Assembly (NCBI GenBank): GCA_008933735.1
Contig: WBUL01000006.1
Location: 124,001 to 188,000 of the forward strand
Direction: 5' to 3'
Length of the DNA: 64,000 nucleotides
DNA from: Anaerolineae bacterium
GTDB lineage: Bacteria > Chloroflexota > Anaerolineae > Aggregatilineales > J027
Position 1 is the stretch's first letter; each line of letters opens with the position of its first letter. Both the position numbers and the translations under genes were made by a program. The notes beneath the pieces are model-generated. The model worked only from the letters and a program-made list of their open reading frames with translations, was not told the DNA's origin and did no database searches. Positions 34,564 through 42,955 of the stretch are shown in pieces.

Positions 34564-35219
34564 GGCTGTATTCCTGAGCCTGTAATCATGGCATTCCCAC
34601 CAACAATGTAAAACGCCTGTACGGGTTCTTCTACCTGACGGAATCCCTGTCCGAACAGGCTGAAACGGTGATTCAGATTATCATGCCCCAGGGTGTAGAT
34701 TGTGCTGTTCAGGGTAAAGGGTGCTGTGTTGGACTGGATGCTTTCCCCAAAGGCCATCAATACACCAACATTGGGTTCCTGGACATTTAAAATGGTCTCC
34801 ATTCGCATGGTAAAAGTGGCTATTGGCGTGCCGCTTTTGAAGGAGTCCGGATTATCAAAGGACGCGCCGGCTGGTGTTTCGCTGTAATAAATCGTGAGTT
34901 CAAGGGGCAGGTTCGCCGCAAATATATTTTCATAGACTGAACGGCTGGCGCTTGTGCCGGTTCCATAAAAGGTAAAACGTGCATCCGCTTCACCGCGCAG
35001 CAGAGGAGATGTGCCGGGCGCGAATAATTGGTCAGTCGGAAGGCCGCGAATGTAATTCAGGTAGCCAAACCCTACTGCTGTAAATCCTTGCTGCTCTATC
35101 CGCCCGACCAGCTCAAATGCATTAAACCCGGCGGGTGCAAGCCCGACTTCGGTTTCCTGAGCAAAAACGGGAGAGGCCAGCAAAAAAATAGCAAGAATAA
35201 CAAAAGCCGCTTTTTTCAT
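34560..35219 (-). CDS. Exported protein, function unknown
   Basis: A 219-residue protein with a signal peptide (MKKAAFVILAIFLLASPVFAQ) and a mature part that looks all-beta, with no Cys pair, lipobox or anchor. The ATG at 35219 has AGGA 8 bases upstream; a longer upstream frame would hide the signal peptide. It is translationally coupled to the LuxI-like gene, so a shared function is plausible. No family recognised. Confidence 0.75.
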   Translation of the reverse strand: MKKAAFVILAIFLLASPVFAQETEVGLAPAGFNAFELVGRIEQQGFTAVGFGYLNYIRGLPTDQLFAPGTSPLLRGEADARFTFYGTGTSASRSVYENIFAANLPLELTIYYSETPAGASFDNPDSFKSGTPIATFTMRMETILNVQEPNVGVLMAFGESIQSNTAPFTLNSTIYTLGHDNLNHRFSLFGQGFRQVEEPVQAFYIVGGNAMITGSGIQP

Positions 35220-35258
35220 AGTATTTTCCTGAGAAAGTAAATTGGCGTGTGTATGCAG

Positions 35259-35264
35259 TATAAT
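35259..35264 (+). promoter_or_regulatory. -10 element before the class-III aminotransferase
   Basis: Consensus TATAAT in the 80-base divergent gap. The -35 is poor. Read leftward, the overlapping TATACT could serve the exported-protein gene. Confidence 0.4.
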
Positions 35265-35299
35265 TTGGCGGCTAGTCTGACGCAAATGGAACTCAAAAC

Positions 35300-36652
35300 A
35301 TGATAATGATTGACCGAAATCGCCTCCACCACCTGCTGGAGGCAGAATTGATTCGTTTTGAATACGAACACCCGCGATCAAAAGCCCTGTATGAGCAGGC
35401 CAGATCACATTTGCATGAGGGTGTCCCCATGAACTGGATGGTACGCTGGGCAGGAACATTTCCGGTGTTCGTTAAAGAAGCATCCGGCACGCATTTTACG
35501 GATGTGGATGGCAAGAAGTATCTGGATTTGTGTCTCGGTGACACGGGAGCAATGACCGGACACGCGCCAGCCGCTGTCGTCGATGCAGCAATCGCACAAA
35601 TGCGGCGCGGTCTCACCTTGATGCTGCCTATCGAAGAGGTATTGTGGGTAAGCGAGGAATTTTCCCGTCGTTTTGGGCTTCCTTACTGGCAAATCGTGTT
35701 AACGGCGACCGATGCGAATCGGTTTGCGATCCGGCTGGCGCGGCAGATTACAGGCCGGAAGAAAATTTTGATTTTCAACTGGTGTTATCATGGCACAGTC
35801 GATGAAACTTTTATTACGCTGCTCGATGGGATTCCACAGGCCAGACCAGGGAATCTTGGCCCTGCTGTTGATCCAACGCTGACGACGAAGGTGATTGAGT
35901 TCAATGATCTTCCTGCTCTGGAAGCTGCCCTTGCGCCGGAAGATGTGGCGTGTGTCCTCGCTGAGCCTGTCATGACCAATATTGGTATTGTGCATCCTGA
36001 TCCCGGTTATCATGATGCCCTGCGTGAAATTACCCGCCGTACCGGAACGCTGCTGATTATTGACGAAACCCACACAATTTGTACGTCCCCTGGCGGATAT
36101 ACCCAGGCCTACGGTTTGCAGCCGGATATGCTGACGCTGGGAAAACCGATTGCAGGAGGTATTCCGGCGGCGGTCTATGGGTTTACGCAGGAAGTTGCGG
36201 AACGGATCCGGGCAAACACCTCGGTTGATCTGGCAGACACAGGGGGCATTGGCGGAACCCTGGCAGGAAATGCGCTTTCGGTTGCCGCGATGAAGGCGAC
36301 CTTGCAGCATTCCCTGACCCCAGAATCCTACAAGCATACCATTGCGCTGGCCGAGCGCTTTGAAGCGGGAGTCGCTGGAATTATCCGGGAAAAACAGCTT
36401 CCCTGGCATGTCAATCGGCTGGGGTGCCGGGTGGAATACTGGTTCAGGCCGACCCCGCCGCGCAATGGGGGCGAAGCGGCAGCCGCCATCGACGGCGATC
36501 TTGACCGTTACCTGCACCTTGCTTCTTTGAATCGTGGCATTCTGATGACACCGTTCCATAATATGGCGCTGATCGCCCCTGATGCAACTGCTTCAGACAT
36601 CGATTTTCATACCGACGTATTCCGCGAGATCGTTTCTGCTTTAGTGGGGTAA
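35300..36652 (+). CDS. Class-III aminotransferase (glutamate-1-semialdehyde aminomutase-like)
   Basis: A 450-residue PLP enzyme. The PLP-Lys lies in MLTLGKPIAGGIPAAVYG (about 273-290), the Asp that contacts the pyridine nitrogen is in LLIIDETHT, and TGGIGGTLAGNALS is the phosphate-binding segment. It is related to HemL but distinct from the true hemL at 54206-55507, and has an extra N-terminal ~40 residues. The substrate cannot be read from the sequence; beta-amino-acid or omega-amino-acid transaminases are alternatives. It stands alone. Confidence 0.8.
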   Translation: MIMIDRNRLHHLLEAELIRFEYEHPRSKALYEQARSHLHEGVPMNWMVRWAGTFPVFVKEASGTHFTDVDGKKYLDLCLGDTGAMTGHAPAAVVDAAIAQMRRGLTLMLPIEEVLWVSEEFSRRFGLPYWQIVLTATDANRFAIRLARQITGRKKILIFNWCYHGTVDETFITLLDGIPQARPGNLGPAVDPTLTTKVIEFNDLPALEAALAPEDVACVLAEPVMTNIGIVHPDPGYHDALREITRRTGTLLIIDETHTICTSPGGYTQAYGLQPDMLTLGKPIAGGIPAAVYGFTQEVAERIRANTSVDLADTGGIGGTLAGNALSVAAMKATLQHSLTPESYKHTIALAERFEAGVAGIIREKQLPWHVNRLGCRVEYWFRPTPPRNGGEAAAAIDGDLDRYLHLASLNRGILMTPFHNMALIAPDATASDIDFHTDVFREIVSALVG

Positions 36653-36657
36653 CAATC

Positions 36658-36679
36658 TGGGCGGTTCTCAGACCGCCCA
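36658..36679. terminator. Hairpin between convergent aminotransferase and serS
   Basis: GGGCGGT / ACCGCCC stem (36659-36665, 36672-36678) with a 6-base loop just before the serS stop. T-richness on the rightward side is moderate (TATTTTT after 6 bases). Confidence 0.6.
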
Positions 36680-36683
36680 CCGT

Positions 36684-38105
36684 CTATTTTTGTGGTTCAA
36701 TAACCTCAACACCGCCCATATACGGTATCAGCACATCCGGCACCTTGATCGAACCGTCAGTCTGCTGGTAGGTTTCCATGACCGCAATCAGGGTACGGGT
36801 CATGCCCAGACCTGACCCATTCAGGGTATGGACGTAACGTGGTTTGCTGCCATCTGCCGGACGATAGCGGATATTGGCCCGCCGTGCCTGAAAATCCTCC
36901 GTGTTCGATACCGAACTGACTTCCAGCCATTCGTCGCAGCCGGGTGCATAAACTTCCAGGTCGAATTTTTTCGCTGCTGCAAAGCCCAGGTCGCCTGTGA
37001 CAATTTCCAGCCGCCGGAACGGGATTTTTAGCTGTCTCAGGGCGCTTTCGACGGTCTGCACCATTTCTTCCATTTCGTCATAACTGGTTTCCGGCGCAGT
37101 GAATTTGTACAGCTCAACTTTTTCAAATTGATGCACACGCTTGATGCCGCGTACATCCCGCCCGGCGCTCATTTTCTCGCGGCGGAAGCAGGGGGTATGG
37201 GCGGCGTATTTCAGCGGCAGGGCGTTCTCATCCAGAATCTCTCCCGCATACATGTTCGTAAGAGGTACCTCCGCTGTTGGCACCATATACAGTTCCGCGT
37301 CTGTATCCTTATAGACCACATCGGTAAATTTCGGGAACTGCGCTGAGCCATACAGCGCTTCTTCTTTGACCATGAACGGCAGGTACACTTCCTCATAGCC
37401 GCGCCCAGCATGATGATCGAGCAAAAAGTTGATCATCGCCCGGTACAGTTTAGCCCCGTTTTTCTTAATGATATAAAAGCGCGACCCGGCGATTTTGACC
37501 CCACGTTCAAAGTCGATAATGTCCAGTTCCGGCCCTAAATCCCAGTGGGCTTTGGGAGCAAAGTCAAACTGGCGAAATTCACCTTCCGGGGGATGAGGGA
37601 TATTTTCAGCTTCCGAAGCCCCGACCGGCGTTGTTTCGTGCGGCATATTGGGAATCCACAGCAGATGGGTTTCAAGCTGAGCTTCCACTTCGCGCAGCCG
37701 TTCATCGATCTCGTCAATCTGAGTGTTAAAAGCCTTCAGCGTGCCAAACAGGGTATCAAAAGCCTGCTGCACATCCGTTTCGCGGGCTGCCGGGGCAGTA
37801 TGGGGGGCATCAAGATAGGCCCTGGCTTTGTCCACATCACCCCCCGCTACCGCTGCCGAAACCGCCGCCGCCGCCGCGATCTTCACTGCATCTCCCAGGT
37901 TTTTATCGCCACGCAGCTTGCCCGCGCCTTTGCTGAAAACATTGCGTGCCTCTTTAAATTGCTGCCCCCTGGTAATTAATTGGCGGCGTTCGGCATCCAG
38001 CGCGACAACAGCATCCACATGTTTATGAGCGTCATCGTCGTTCAGCTTGCGAAGCTGCTCATGCACCCATTCGGGTTTTGTACGAATCAGTTCAAGGTCA
38101 ATCAT
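36684..38105 (-). CDS. serS: Seryl-tRNA synthetase
   Basis: Class-II synthetase that charges tRNA-Ser. An N-terminal coiled-coil arm (about 1-115) precedes the catalytic core. Motif 2 is seen in PCFRREKMSAGRDVRGIKRVH and motif 3 in LNGSGLGMTRTLIAVME. The 473 residues include a longer coiled-coil region than E. coli. The ATG at 38105 has AGGA 5 bases upstream and overlaps the end of a 58-codon membrane-protein gene. The transcript starts with a Ser-codon-rich leader and a terminator (38298-38429), so expression is probably controlled by attenuation. Confidence 0.96.
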   Translation of the reverse strand: MIDLELIRTKPEWVHEQLRKLNDDDAHKHVDAVVALDAERRQLITRGQQFKEARNVFSKGAGKLRGDKNLGDAVKIAAAAAVSAAVAGGDVDKARAYLDAPHTAPAARETDVQQAFDTLFGTLKAFNTQIDEIDERLREVEAQLETHLLWIPNMPHETTPVGASEAENIPHPPEGEFRQFDFAPKAHWDLGPELDIIDFERGVKIAGSRFYIIKKNGAKLYRAMINFLLDHHAGRGYEEVYLPFMVKEEALYGSAQFPKFTDVVYKDTDAELYMVPTAEVPLTNMYAGEILDENALPLKYAAHTPCFRREKMSAGRDVRGIKRVHQFEKVELYKFTAPETSYDEMEEMVQTVESALRQLKIPFRRLEIVTGDLGFAAAKKFDLEVYAPGCDEWLEVSSVSNTEDFQARRANIRYRPADGSKPRYVHTLNGSGLGMTRTLIAVMETYQQTDGSIKVPDVLIPYMGGVEVIEPQK

Positions 38106-38274
38106 AGTTATCCTCATTGTTGATTTTTTCTGGATAGAGATCCTCGCGGGGCGGGCCGCTTAAATCACGGTACAGACGGATAATCGCCCAGATTCCCCCC
38201 ACGATAATGACTGCAATCACAAGATAATCGAAATGTTCCGGCTGTAATCCAAGTTGCTCAATCAGTTCACGCAT
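38098..38274 (-). CDS. 58-residue single-span membrane protein co-transcribed with serS
   Basis: Starts MRELIEQLGLQPEHFDYLVI; a hydrophobic helix (about 17-37, VIAVIIVGGIWAII) follows, then a charged tail ending NNEDNYD. AGGTGG lies 9 bases before the ATG. Its stop TGA overlaps the serS start region by 8 bases, so the two are translationally coupled. It lies immediately after the attenuator terminator and would be controlled with serS. No family recognised. Confidence 0.7.
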   Translation of the reverse strand: MRELIEQLGLQPEHFDYLVIAVIIVGGIWAIIRLYRDLSGPPREDLYPEKINNEDNYD

Positions 38275-38301
38275 TCCAATTCCACCTGTTTAAAATCAAA
38301 A

Positions 38302-38327
38302 AATCCTGACGCATTTGCACCAGGATT
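38302..38327 (-). terminator. Attenuator terminator before the serS operon
   Basis: AATCCTGGTGC-AAAT-GCGTCAGGATT stem-loop followed by six T (38303-38298), directly after the leader peptide stop codon and 28 bases before the 58-codon gene. Confidence 0.88.
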
Positions 38328-38328
38328 C

Positions 38329-38415
38329 TTATTGCAATTCCGGTTTGCAGGCAAGCACAAACCCTGGTGCGGCGCTACCGACCAGAGATACCAGACTGAC
38401 CGAAGAAAAAGACAT
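38329..38415 (-). CDS. Serine-rich leader peptide, 28 residues
   Basis: Open frame starting MSFSSVSLVSLVGS and ending CKPELQ before TAA. Six of the first 14 codons are serine (TCT, TCT, TCG, AGT, TCT, AGC). A short AGG sits before the ATG, about 14 bases after the predicted transcription start. The stop codon touches the foot of the terminator. It fits a regulatory peptide whose translation, not product, matters. Confidence 0.8.
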   Translation of the reverse strand: MSFSSVSLVSLVGSAAPGFVLACKPELQ

Positions 38416-38435
38416 GCTGCCTGTTCATGTGTACC

Positions 38436-38464
38436 AGTCTAACAATGCCACCGGAGCATGTCAA
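38436..38464 (-). promoter_or_regulatory. Promoter of the serS operon
   Basis: Leftward TTGACA (38464-38459), a 17-base spacer and TAGACT (38441-38436). The -35 overlaps the stop codon of the upstream peptidase gene. Start expected near 38429. Confidence 0.75.
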
Positions 38465-39834
38465 GCATTTGCGGCAAATGCGGCGATCAGCGCTGCCACC
38501 AGACGCATATTATCGAAATAATCCTTTTCCAGAATATTTTCGTTTGGGGCATGGGCACGAGAATTCGGATGCCACAAAGTTCCCGCGCAAATCACCGGGA
38601 CATTAATATGATCGCTGAGAGCGTAAATCGGGCCGCTGCCACGCATCCAGGGCTCAACGACAGGTACAAGTCCCAGCCCTTGTTGATAAGCCTCAAGCGC
38701 AGCACGTTTGATGGCAGTATCACCCACTTGCAACATACTTGGGTTTTCGCCACCGAGGTTGATAATTTCAATATCCTGAAATCCGCGACGATCAAGGTGC
38801 TTTCGCAGCAGGTCTTGCACCAGCTCCGGCGTGAGATGTGGAACAAGACGGAAATCCAGTTTGACCATTGCGTGTGAGGGAATGATGGTTTTTGCGCCTG
38901 TACCCGTATAGCCTGACTCCAATCCGCAGATTGTCAGCGTCGGTTCAAAGAAATACCGCCGTCGGGCGGTGGCATCATCCATATCATTTACCCACCGGTC
39001 TAAACCCCAGAGTTCGCGTTTCTTGTCACCTTCAAACGGCAGGTGATCGACCTGGTTATAAATCGAATCCTCAAATTTGTAGAGGTGGTCCGCATAGCCA
39101 TCCAGAGTGATGTTGTCATTGGTATCCTTGAGGGTACTTAACGCCCAGACCAACCGCCACGCCGGATTCTCAACCATCGGGGCGCGGGAGGAATGCAAAT
39201 CATAGGCAGGACCGCGCCGCGTGCGAAGTTCCAAATACGCGATCCCTTTGCAGCCCTGCGCGACCCGGTAGGTGCCGTCCTCGTCATAGTTTGCGCCCTC
39301 CCACAGGACACCGTCCGCATCCAGCAGATGTTTGTTTTCATCGACCCAGCCGTGCAGATTGACGCTGCCGATTTCTTCTTCTCCTTCGACTACAAATTTA
39401 ATTTTCAGGGGCAGATCGCCCTGGGTCTGCTGCCAGGTCTCAAGCGCCTGGATGCGAGACATCAAATCACCCTTGTTATCAGCGATCCCGCGCCCATACA
39501 GCACCCCGTTTTCCTGCCGCACTTCAAAAGGGGAAGAATCCCAGAGTTCAACCGGGTCTTCTGGCTGTACATCGTAATGGTCGTAAATCAGCAGCGTCCG
39601 CTTCCCCTGCCCAATCTCGGCAAACACGACTGGACTGCCATTGTTTGGGGTAGGTATCTGCTGCACCCTGGCATCAACCGCCTCCAATCTTTTTTGCACA
39701 GCATCCGCACATTCCTGAATACCTCGTTTTTGGGCAGTAACGCTGGGGATAGCCACCAGTTCTGCCAGCTCACGCAAAAAACGTTCCCGATGGGCAGAAA
39801 GATAACGATCAAAAGATGTCCTATCAAAAATCAT
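38461..39834 (-). CDS. M20-family metallopeptidase (dipeptidase/ArgE/DapE group)
   Basis: A 457-residue zinc peptidase. Metal-site residues appear in LIYDHYDVQPEDP (about 84-96), GIADNKGD, and the catalytic Glu pair in VVEGEEEIGS (about 145). C-terminal APNENI supplies the late His-like position region. Length and motifs fit the CNDP/PepV-like M20 dipeptidases; the exact substrate is unknown. The ATG at 39834 is 37 bases after a -10 consensus; no strong ribosome site. Confidence 0.85.
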   Translation of the reverse strand: MIFDRTSFDRYLSAHRERFLRELAELVAIPSVTAQKRGIQECADAVQKRLEAVDARVQQIPTPNNGSPVVFAEIGQGKRTLLIYDHYDVQPEDPVELWDSSPFEVRQENGVLYGRGIADNKGDLMSRIQALETWQQTQGDLPLKIKFVVEGEEEIGSVNLHGWVDENKHLLDADGVLWEGANYDEDGTYRVAQGCKGIAYLELRTRRGPAYDLHSSRAPMVENPAWRLVWALSTLKDTNDNITLDGYADHLYKFEDSIYNQVDHLPFEGDKKRELWGLDRWVNDMDDATARRRYFFEPTLTICGLESGYTGTGAKTIIPSHAMVKLDFRLVPHLTPELVQDLLRKHLDRRGFQDIEIINLGGENPSMLQVGDTAIKRAALEAYQQGLGLVPVVEPWMRGSGPIYALSDHINVPVICAGTLWHPNSRAHAPNENILEKDYFDNMRLVAALIAAFAANA

Positions 39835-39870
39835 ACCGGCACTAAACCTTATCCAATTTGAGATTTTCAG

Positions 39871-39876
39871 ATTATA
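39871..39876 (-). promoter_or_regulatory. -10 element of the M20 peptidase gene
   Basis: Leftward consensus TATAAT, 37 bases before the ATG at 39834. The -35 is weak. Confidence 0.5.
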
Positions 39877-39912
39877 TGACAAAATCAAGCTAGTATACGG
39901 GTGATAGCAATC

Positions 39913-40728
39913 ATGGCTTCGATTCTCACGACGGATCCGATACCGTTAGATATACAGGCGGTTCGCAAAGGGTTAAGTTGGGCGCAAAGCTGGACATCCG
40001 AACCCGTGCTGTGCCGTATTAAAGACGAAAAAATGTACCTGATTGCTGTTTCTCAGCAGCGTTTTCTGGTGTCATGGGCCTGGTCTTTACCAGGTATCAC
40101 GAGTGCACAGTTCTTTCTGATCCCGCCCTTTGTCATCAGCACCATCACTAATCCGGCAGCTTACACCGCCGATGCGCTGGCGGTTATGCTCAAGAAAAAT
40201 GTTGCCGGACTGATTATCAAACAGGGCAAGCAGGAATTTCGCTTACAGTGGCGCTGGACTCCTGACAGCTTCAAAGCCCCCAAATACTTTGAACAGATGC
40301 TGAATCCGCCTCCCCAAATGGTACAAAGCTCATACCTTGCAATCGCCGACGTCGTGCATCTGGCAATTGCGAATCTGGGACAGATTAACGCCACAGAAGA
40401 AGTGTCGTTTGAAGAGGCCGTGATTGAAATTAACCTGCCCACTGACGAATCAGATCGCCCCAACAATATCCGGTATTATTTTGAGCCGCGCCTGGTCATA
40501 CGCGGCATGGAAGTAACACGCGGCGATCCGATTGGGTTTGCCATGCAGCCCCTTGAGGGGAAACGCGCGATTTTGCACTTTACTACGCAGCGTGAAGACT
40601 ACTTTATTCACTGCGCGATTCTATCCACTGCGATTAAAAGCGCGTGGGCACCTTCCACGAGTATTACCGTTCGTGAAACGCGCCCACCCATGGCTGACGG
40701 AGCATGGATACTGCCCCGCCGCAGCTAG
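39913..40728 (+). CDS. Hypothetical protein
   Basis: A 271-residue protein I do not recognise. It has no signal peptide or membrane helix and looks alpha/beta, with several VIRGM/VIEIN-type strands. The ATG at 39913 has GGTGA 8 bases upstream; a GTG 12 bases earlier is also open. It ends one base before the convergent rny stop. Cytoplasmic by inference. Confidence 0.65.
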   Translation: MASILTTDPIPLDIQAVRKGLSWAQSWTSEPVLCRIKDEKMYLIAVSQQRFLVSWAWSLPGITSAQFFLIPPFVISTITNPAAYTADALAVMLKKNVAGLIIKQGKQEFRLQWRWTPDSFKAPKYFEQMLNPPPQMVQSSYLAIADVVHLAIANLGQINATEEVSFEEAVIEINLPTDESDRPNNIRYYFEPRLVIRGMEVTRGDPIGFAMQPLEGKRAILHFTTQREDYFIHCAILSTAIKSAWAPSTSITVRETRPPMADGAWILPRRS

Positions 40729-40729
40729 C

Positions 40730-42262
40730 CTATTTCGCGTAATCGACAGCCCGTGTTTCTCGGATGATAGTGACCTTAATTTGGCCTGGATAATCCATTG
40801 TTTCTTCAATCCGGTTGGCAATATCACGCGCCAATTTGACACTGGCGAGGTCATCCACGTCCTCAGGCCGTACCATAATGCGAATTTCACGCCCGGCTTG
40901 CAAAGCGTAGCTTTGCTGCACCCCGGTAAAAGAATTCGCAATGTCTTCCAGCATTTTTACTCGGCGAATGTAGTTATCCACGCTTTCACGCCGTGCGCCC
41001 GGACGTGCTCCCGAAATCGCATCGGCAGCTTCTACAATGATTGCTTCCACGCAGGACTGCTCGACTTCATGATGATGGCTGGCAATGCAGTTGACCACAC
41101 GTTCGTTCATTCCAAAGCGTTTGACAAAATCCGCGCCGATGATAGCGTGTGAGCCCTCCACTTCATGATCCATCGCCTTGCCAATATCATGCAGAAGCCC
41201 GCCCATGCGGGAAATTGCCACATCTGCGCCAAGTTCCGAGGCGATCATCCCCGCCAGATTCGCTGTTTCCACCGAATGGGCAAGCTGATTTTGCCCGAAG
41301 CTGGTGCGGAACTTGAGCCGCCCCAGGAGTTTGATGACTTCCGGGTTCAGACCCGGTACATTCGCATCATAGGCAGCCCGTTCGCCTTCCTCACGGATCA
41401 CCCGTTCCACCTCTTTGCGCGTTTCCTGGACCAGCTTTTCAATACGTGCGGGGTGAATCCGCCCATCCAGCACCAGTTTGGAAAGCGCACGTTTGGCAAC
41501 TTCACGCCGCACCGGGTCAAAACTGGAAAGCGTCACAGCTTCTGGCGTATCATCTACGATGACATCGACTCCGGTTGCCTGTTCAAAAGCCCGGATGTTC
41601 CGTCCGGCGCGTCCAATAATACGTCCTTTCATATCATCAGATGGCAGGGAAACCACACTTACCGCGATTTCGCTCACGGCATCCGAGGCAATCCGCTGCA
41701 CCGCCAGTGCAATGATGTCACGGGCACGTTTGTCAGCTTCATCCTGGAGTTCTTCCTCAACAGCCCGGATGCGGCGAGCAATATCGTGCCGAACTTCCTG
41801 CTCCACCACCTGCAACAGCTCATCACGGGCTTCATCGTGGCTCATCTGGGCCACCCGTTCAAGCTCGGCCTTACGCTCCTCTGCCATCTTTTCGAGATCA
41901 TTGCGGCGCTTGTCCAGCGCACTTTGCATTTTATTCAGTTGGCTTTCTCGCCGTTCCAGTTTTTCCAGGCGTTCATCCACATTGCTGCGGCGCTTTTGCA
42001 GACGATCTTCCTCATTATCCATTTCTTCACGGCGGCGTTTGAGTATTTTTTCTGCCTGTTCCTGCTCCGTAAGGATTTTATTTTTAGCTTCCAGGATTAA
42101 CTGCTGCGATTTTGCATTGGCTTCCTCCATGACGCGCGCGGCTTCCTGTTCCGCTTGTTGTAACCGATTCTTGCCCTGGCGGGTCAGCAGCATCGTATAT
42201 CCGGCGAAACTGCCGACTGCCCCCACCAGTAAGGCAATCAGGCCCACTATAATCGTGTCCAT
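40730..42262 (-). CDS. rny: Ribonuclease Y
   Basis: Membrane-anchored endoribonuclease that starts mRNA decay. N-terminal helix (about 4-24), long charged coiled coil (about 28-185), KH domain with GRIIGRAGRNIRAFE (about 212) and HD domain with HSVETANLAGMI and GGLLHDIGKAMDHEVEGSH (about 330-365). The 510 residues are typical. It follows recX by 8 bases with GAGGAG before the ATG. Confidence 0.97.
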   Translation of the reverse strand: MDTIIVGLIALLVGAVGSFAGYTMLLTRQGKNRLQQAEQEAARVMEEANAKSQQLILEAKNKILTEQEQAEKILKRRREEMDNEEDRLQKRRSNVDERLEKLERRESQLNKMQSALDKRRNDLEKMAEERKAELERVAQMSHDEARDELLQVVEQEVRHDIARRIRAVEEELQDEADKRARDIIALAVQRIASDAVSEIAVSVVSLPSDDMKGRIIGRAGRNIRAFEQATGVDVIVDDTPEAVTLSSFDPVRREVAKRALSKLVLDGRIHPARIEKLVQETRKEVERVIREEGERAAYDANVPGLNPEVIKLLGRLKFRTSFGQNQLAHSVETANLAGMIASELGADVAISRMGGLLHDIGKAMDHEVEGSHAIIGADFVKRFGMNERVVNCIASHHHEVEQSCVEAIIVEAADAISGARPGARRESVDNYIRRVKMLEDIANSFTGVQQSYALQAGREIRIMVRPEDVDDLASVKLARDIANRIEETMDYPGQIKVTIIRETRAVDYAK

Positions 42263-42270
42263 TAGGCCAA

Positions 42271-42906
42271 TTACTCCTCATTGTCTGCCTCAAGTTCGTC
42301 GATCAATCTTTCCAGTACGCTGTTAACGGTAGTGTAGTCATATCCCCGGCGCATCAGGTTTCCCCCAATCTGCTGCCGCAGGGCCTCTCGACTTTTTCCA
42401 CGTAGGGAACGTGCTTTTTTCTGAGCAGCGTGATAGGCCGACTCGAACGGATCGAATTCGGCTAATGCCTCGTCAATAATTTCAGAGGAAATGCCTTTTT
42501 GACGCAGTTCATAGCGTAACGCGCTTGCCCCCCTGGGATGGAATTCTTCACGATTTCGCACCCAGGTCCGCGCAAATTCGAGATCGTTCAGGTAGTTCAG
42601 TTCTGTCAAACGTCCGATCACTTCCTCAATAAGGGTATCATCGTAACGCTTGCGGCGGAGATAATCCCGAAGTTCTGAACTGCTGCGTATCCGGTAGGAG
42701 AGGAAACCCAGGGCCTGTTTATAGGCAGTGGCGGCGGCGTCTTTGGCTTTGAGCGCGGCAATTTCCTGGGGAGTCAGGGTTTGCCCGGTTTTTAGCGCTG
42801 AAGCTTCCAGCGCATCCAGCCCGAAAGCGAATTGACCATCAATATAAACATTGACTCGCTCTCGATCACGCTTTTGCACTTCCAGCGCGGTTATTGTGCC
42901 GTCCAT
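42271..42906 (-). CDS. recX: Regulatory protein RecX
   Basis: RecX caps and inhibits RecA filaments. The 211 residues have the variable N-terminus (VQKRDRERVNVYIDGQ) followed by three RecX helical repeats; YLRRKRYDDTLIEEVIGRL and ALRYELRQKGISSEIIDEAL are typical. The ATG at 42906 has AGGGA 6 bases upstream. It is followed by rny, and preceded by a ~215-base structured leader with its own terminator, suggesting leader control. recA is not in the window. Confidence 0.93.
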   Translation of the reverse strand: MDGTITALEVQKRDRERVNVYIDGQFAFGLDALEASALKTGQTLTPQEIAALKAKDAAATAYKQALGFLSYRIRSSSELRDYLRRKRYDDTLIEEVIGRLTELNYLNDLEFARTWVRNREEFHPRGASALRYELRQKGISSEIIDEALAEFDPFESAYHAAQKKARSLRGKSREALRQQIGGNLMRRGYDYTTVNSVLERLIDELEADNEE

Positions 42907-42925
42907 ATCATTCCCTATAAACACA

Positions 42926-42955
42926 AACAGCCGTAGCTCTGCTTGACTACGGCTG
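42926..42955 (-). terminator. Terminator hairpin before recX
   Basis: Leftward 9-bp stem CAGCCGTAG / CTACGGCTG with a 10-base loop and T-rich tail TTTGTGTTTAT, 22 bases before the recX start. Confidence 0.7.

Larger units (their letters stand above)
38298..38429 (-). promoter_or_regulatory. Ribosome-mediated attenuator of the serS operon
   Basis: Three competing leader hairpins on the minus strand. 1:2 pairs CTGGTCGG (38385-38378) with CCGCACCAG (38372-38364), 8 bp with one bulge. 2:3 pairs GCACCAGGGTT (38370-38360) with AATCCTGGTGC (38327-38317), 11 bp with one G-U, and is the antiterminator. 3:4 pairs the same AATCCTGGTGC with GCGTCAGGATT (38312-38302), 11 bp with two G-U and an AAAT loop, followed by six U. 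Arms 1 and 2 lie inside the leader peptide, right over or after its serine codons. Stalling there at low Ser-tRNA would open 1:2, allow 2:3 and prevent termination. Confidence 0.85.

Noticed and set aside
38298..38429. T-box riboswitch upstream of serS
   Set aside because: No T-box core sequence or specifier-loop stem I could find; the serine-rich leader frame and three-stem scheme explain the region better.
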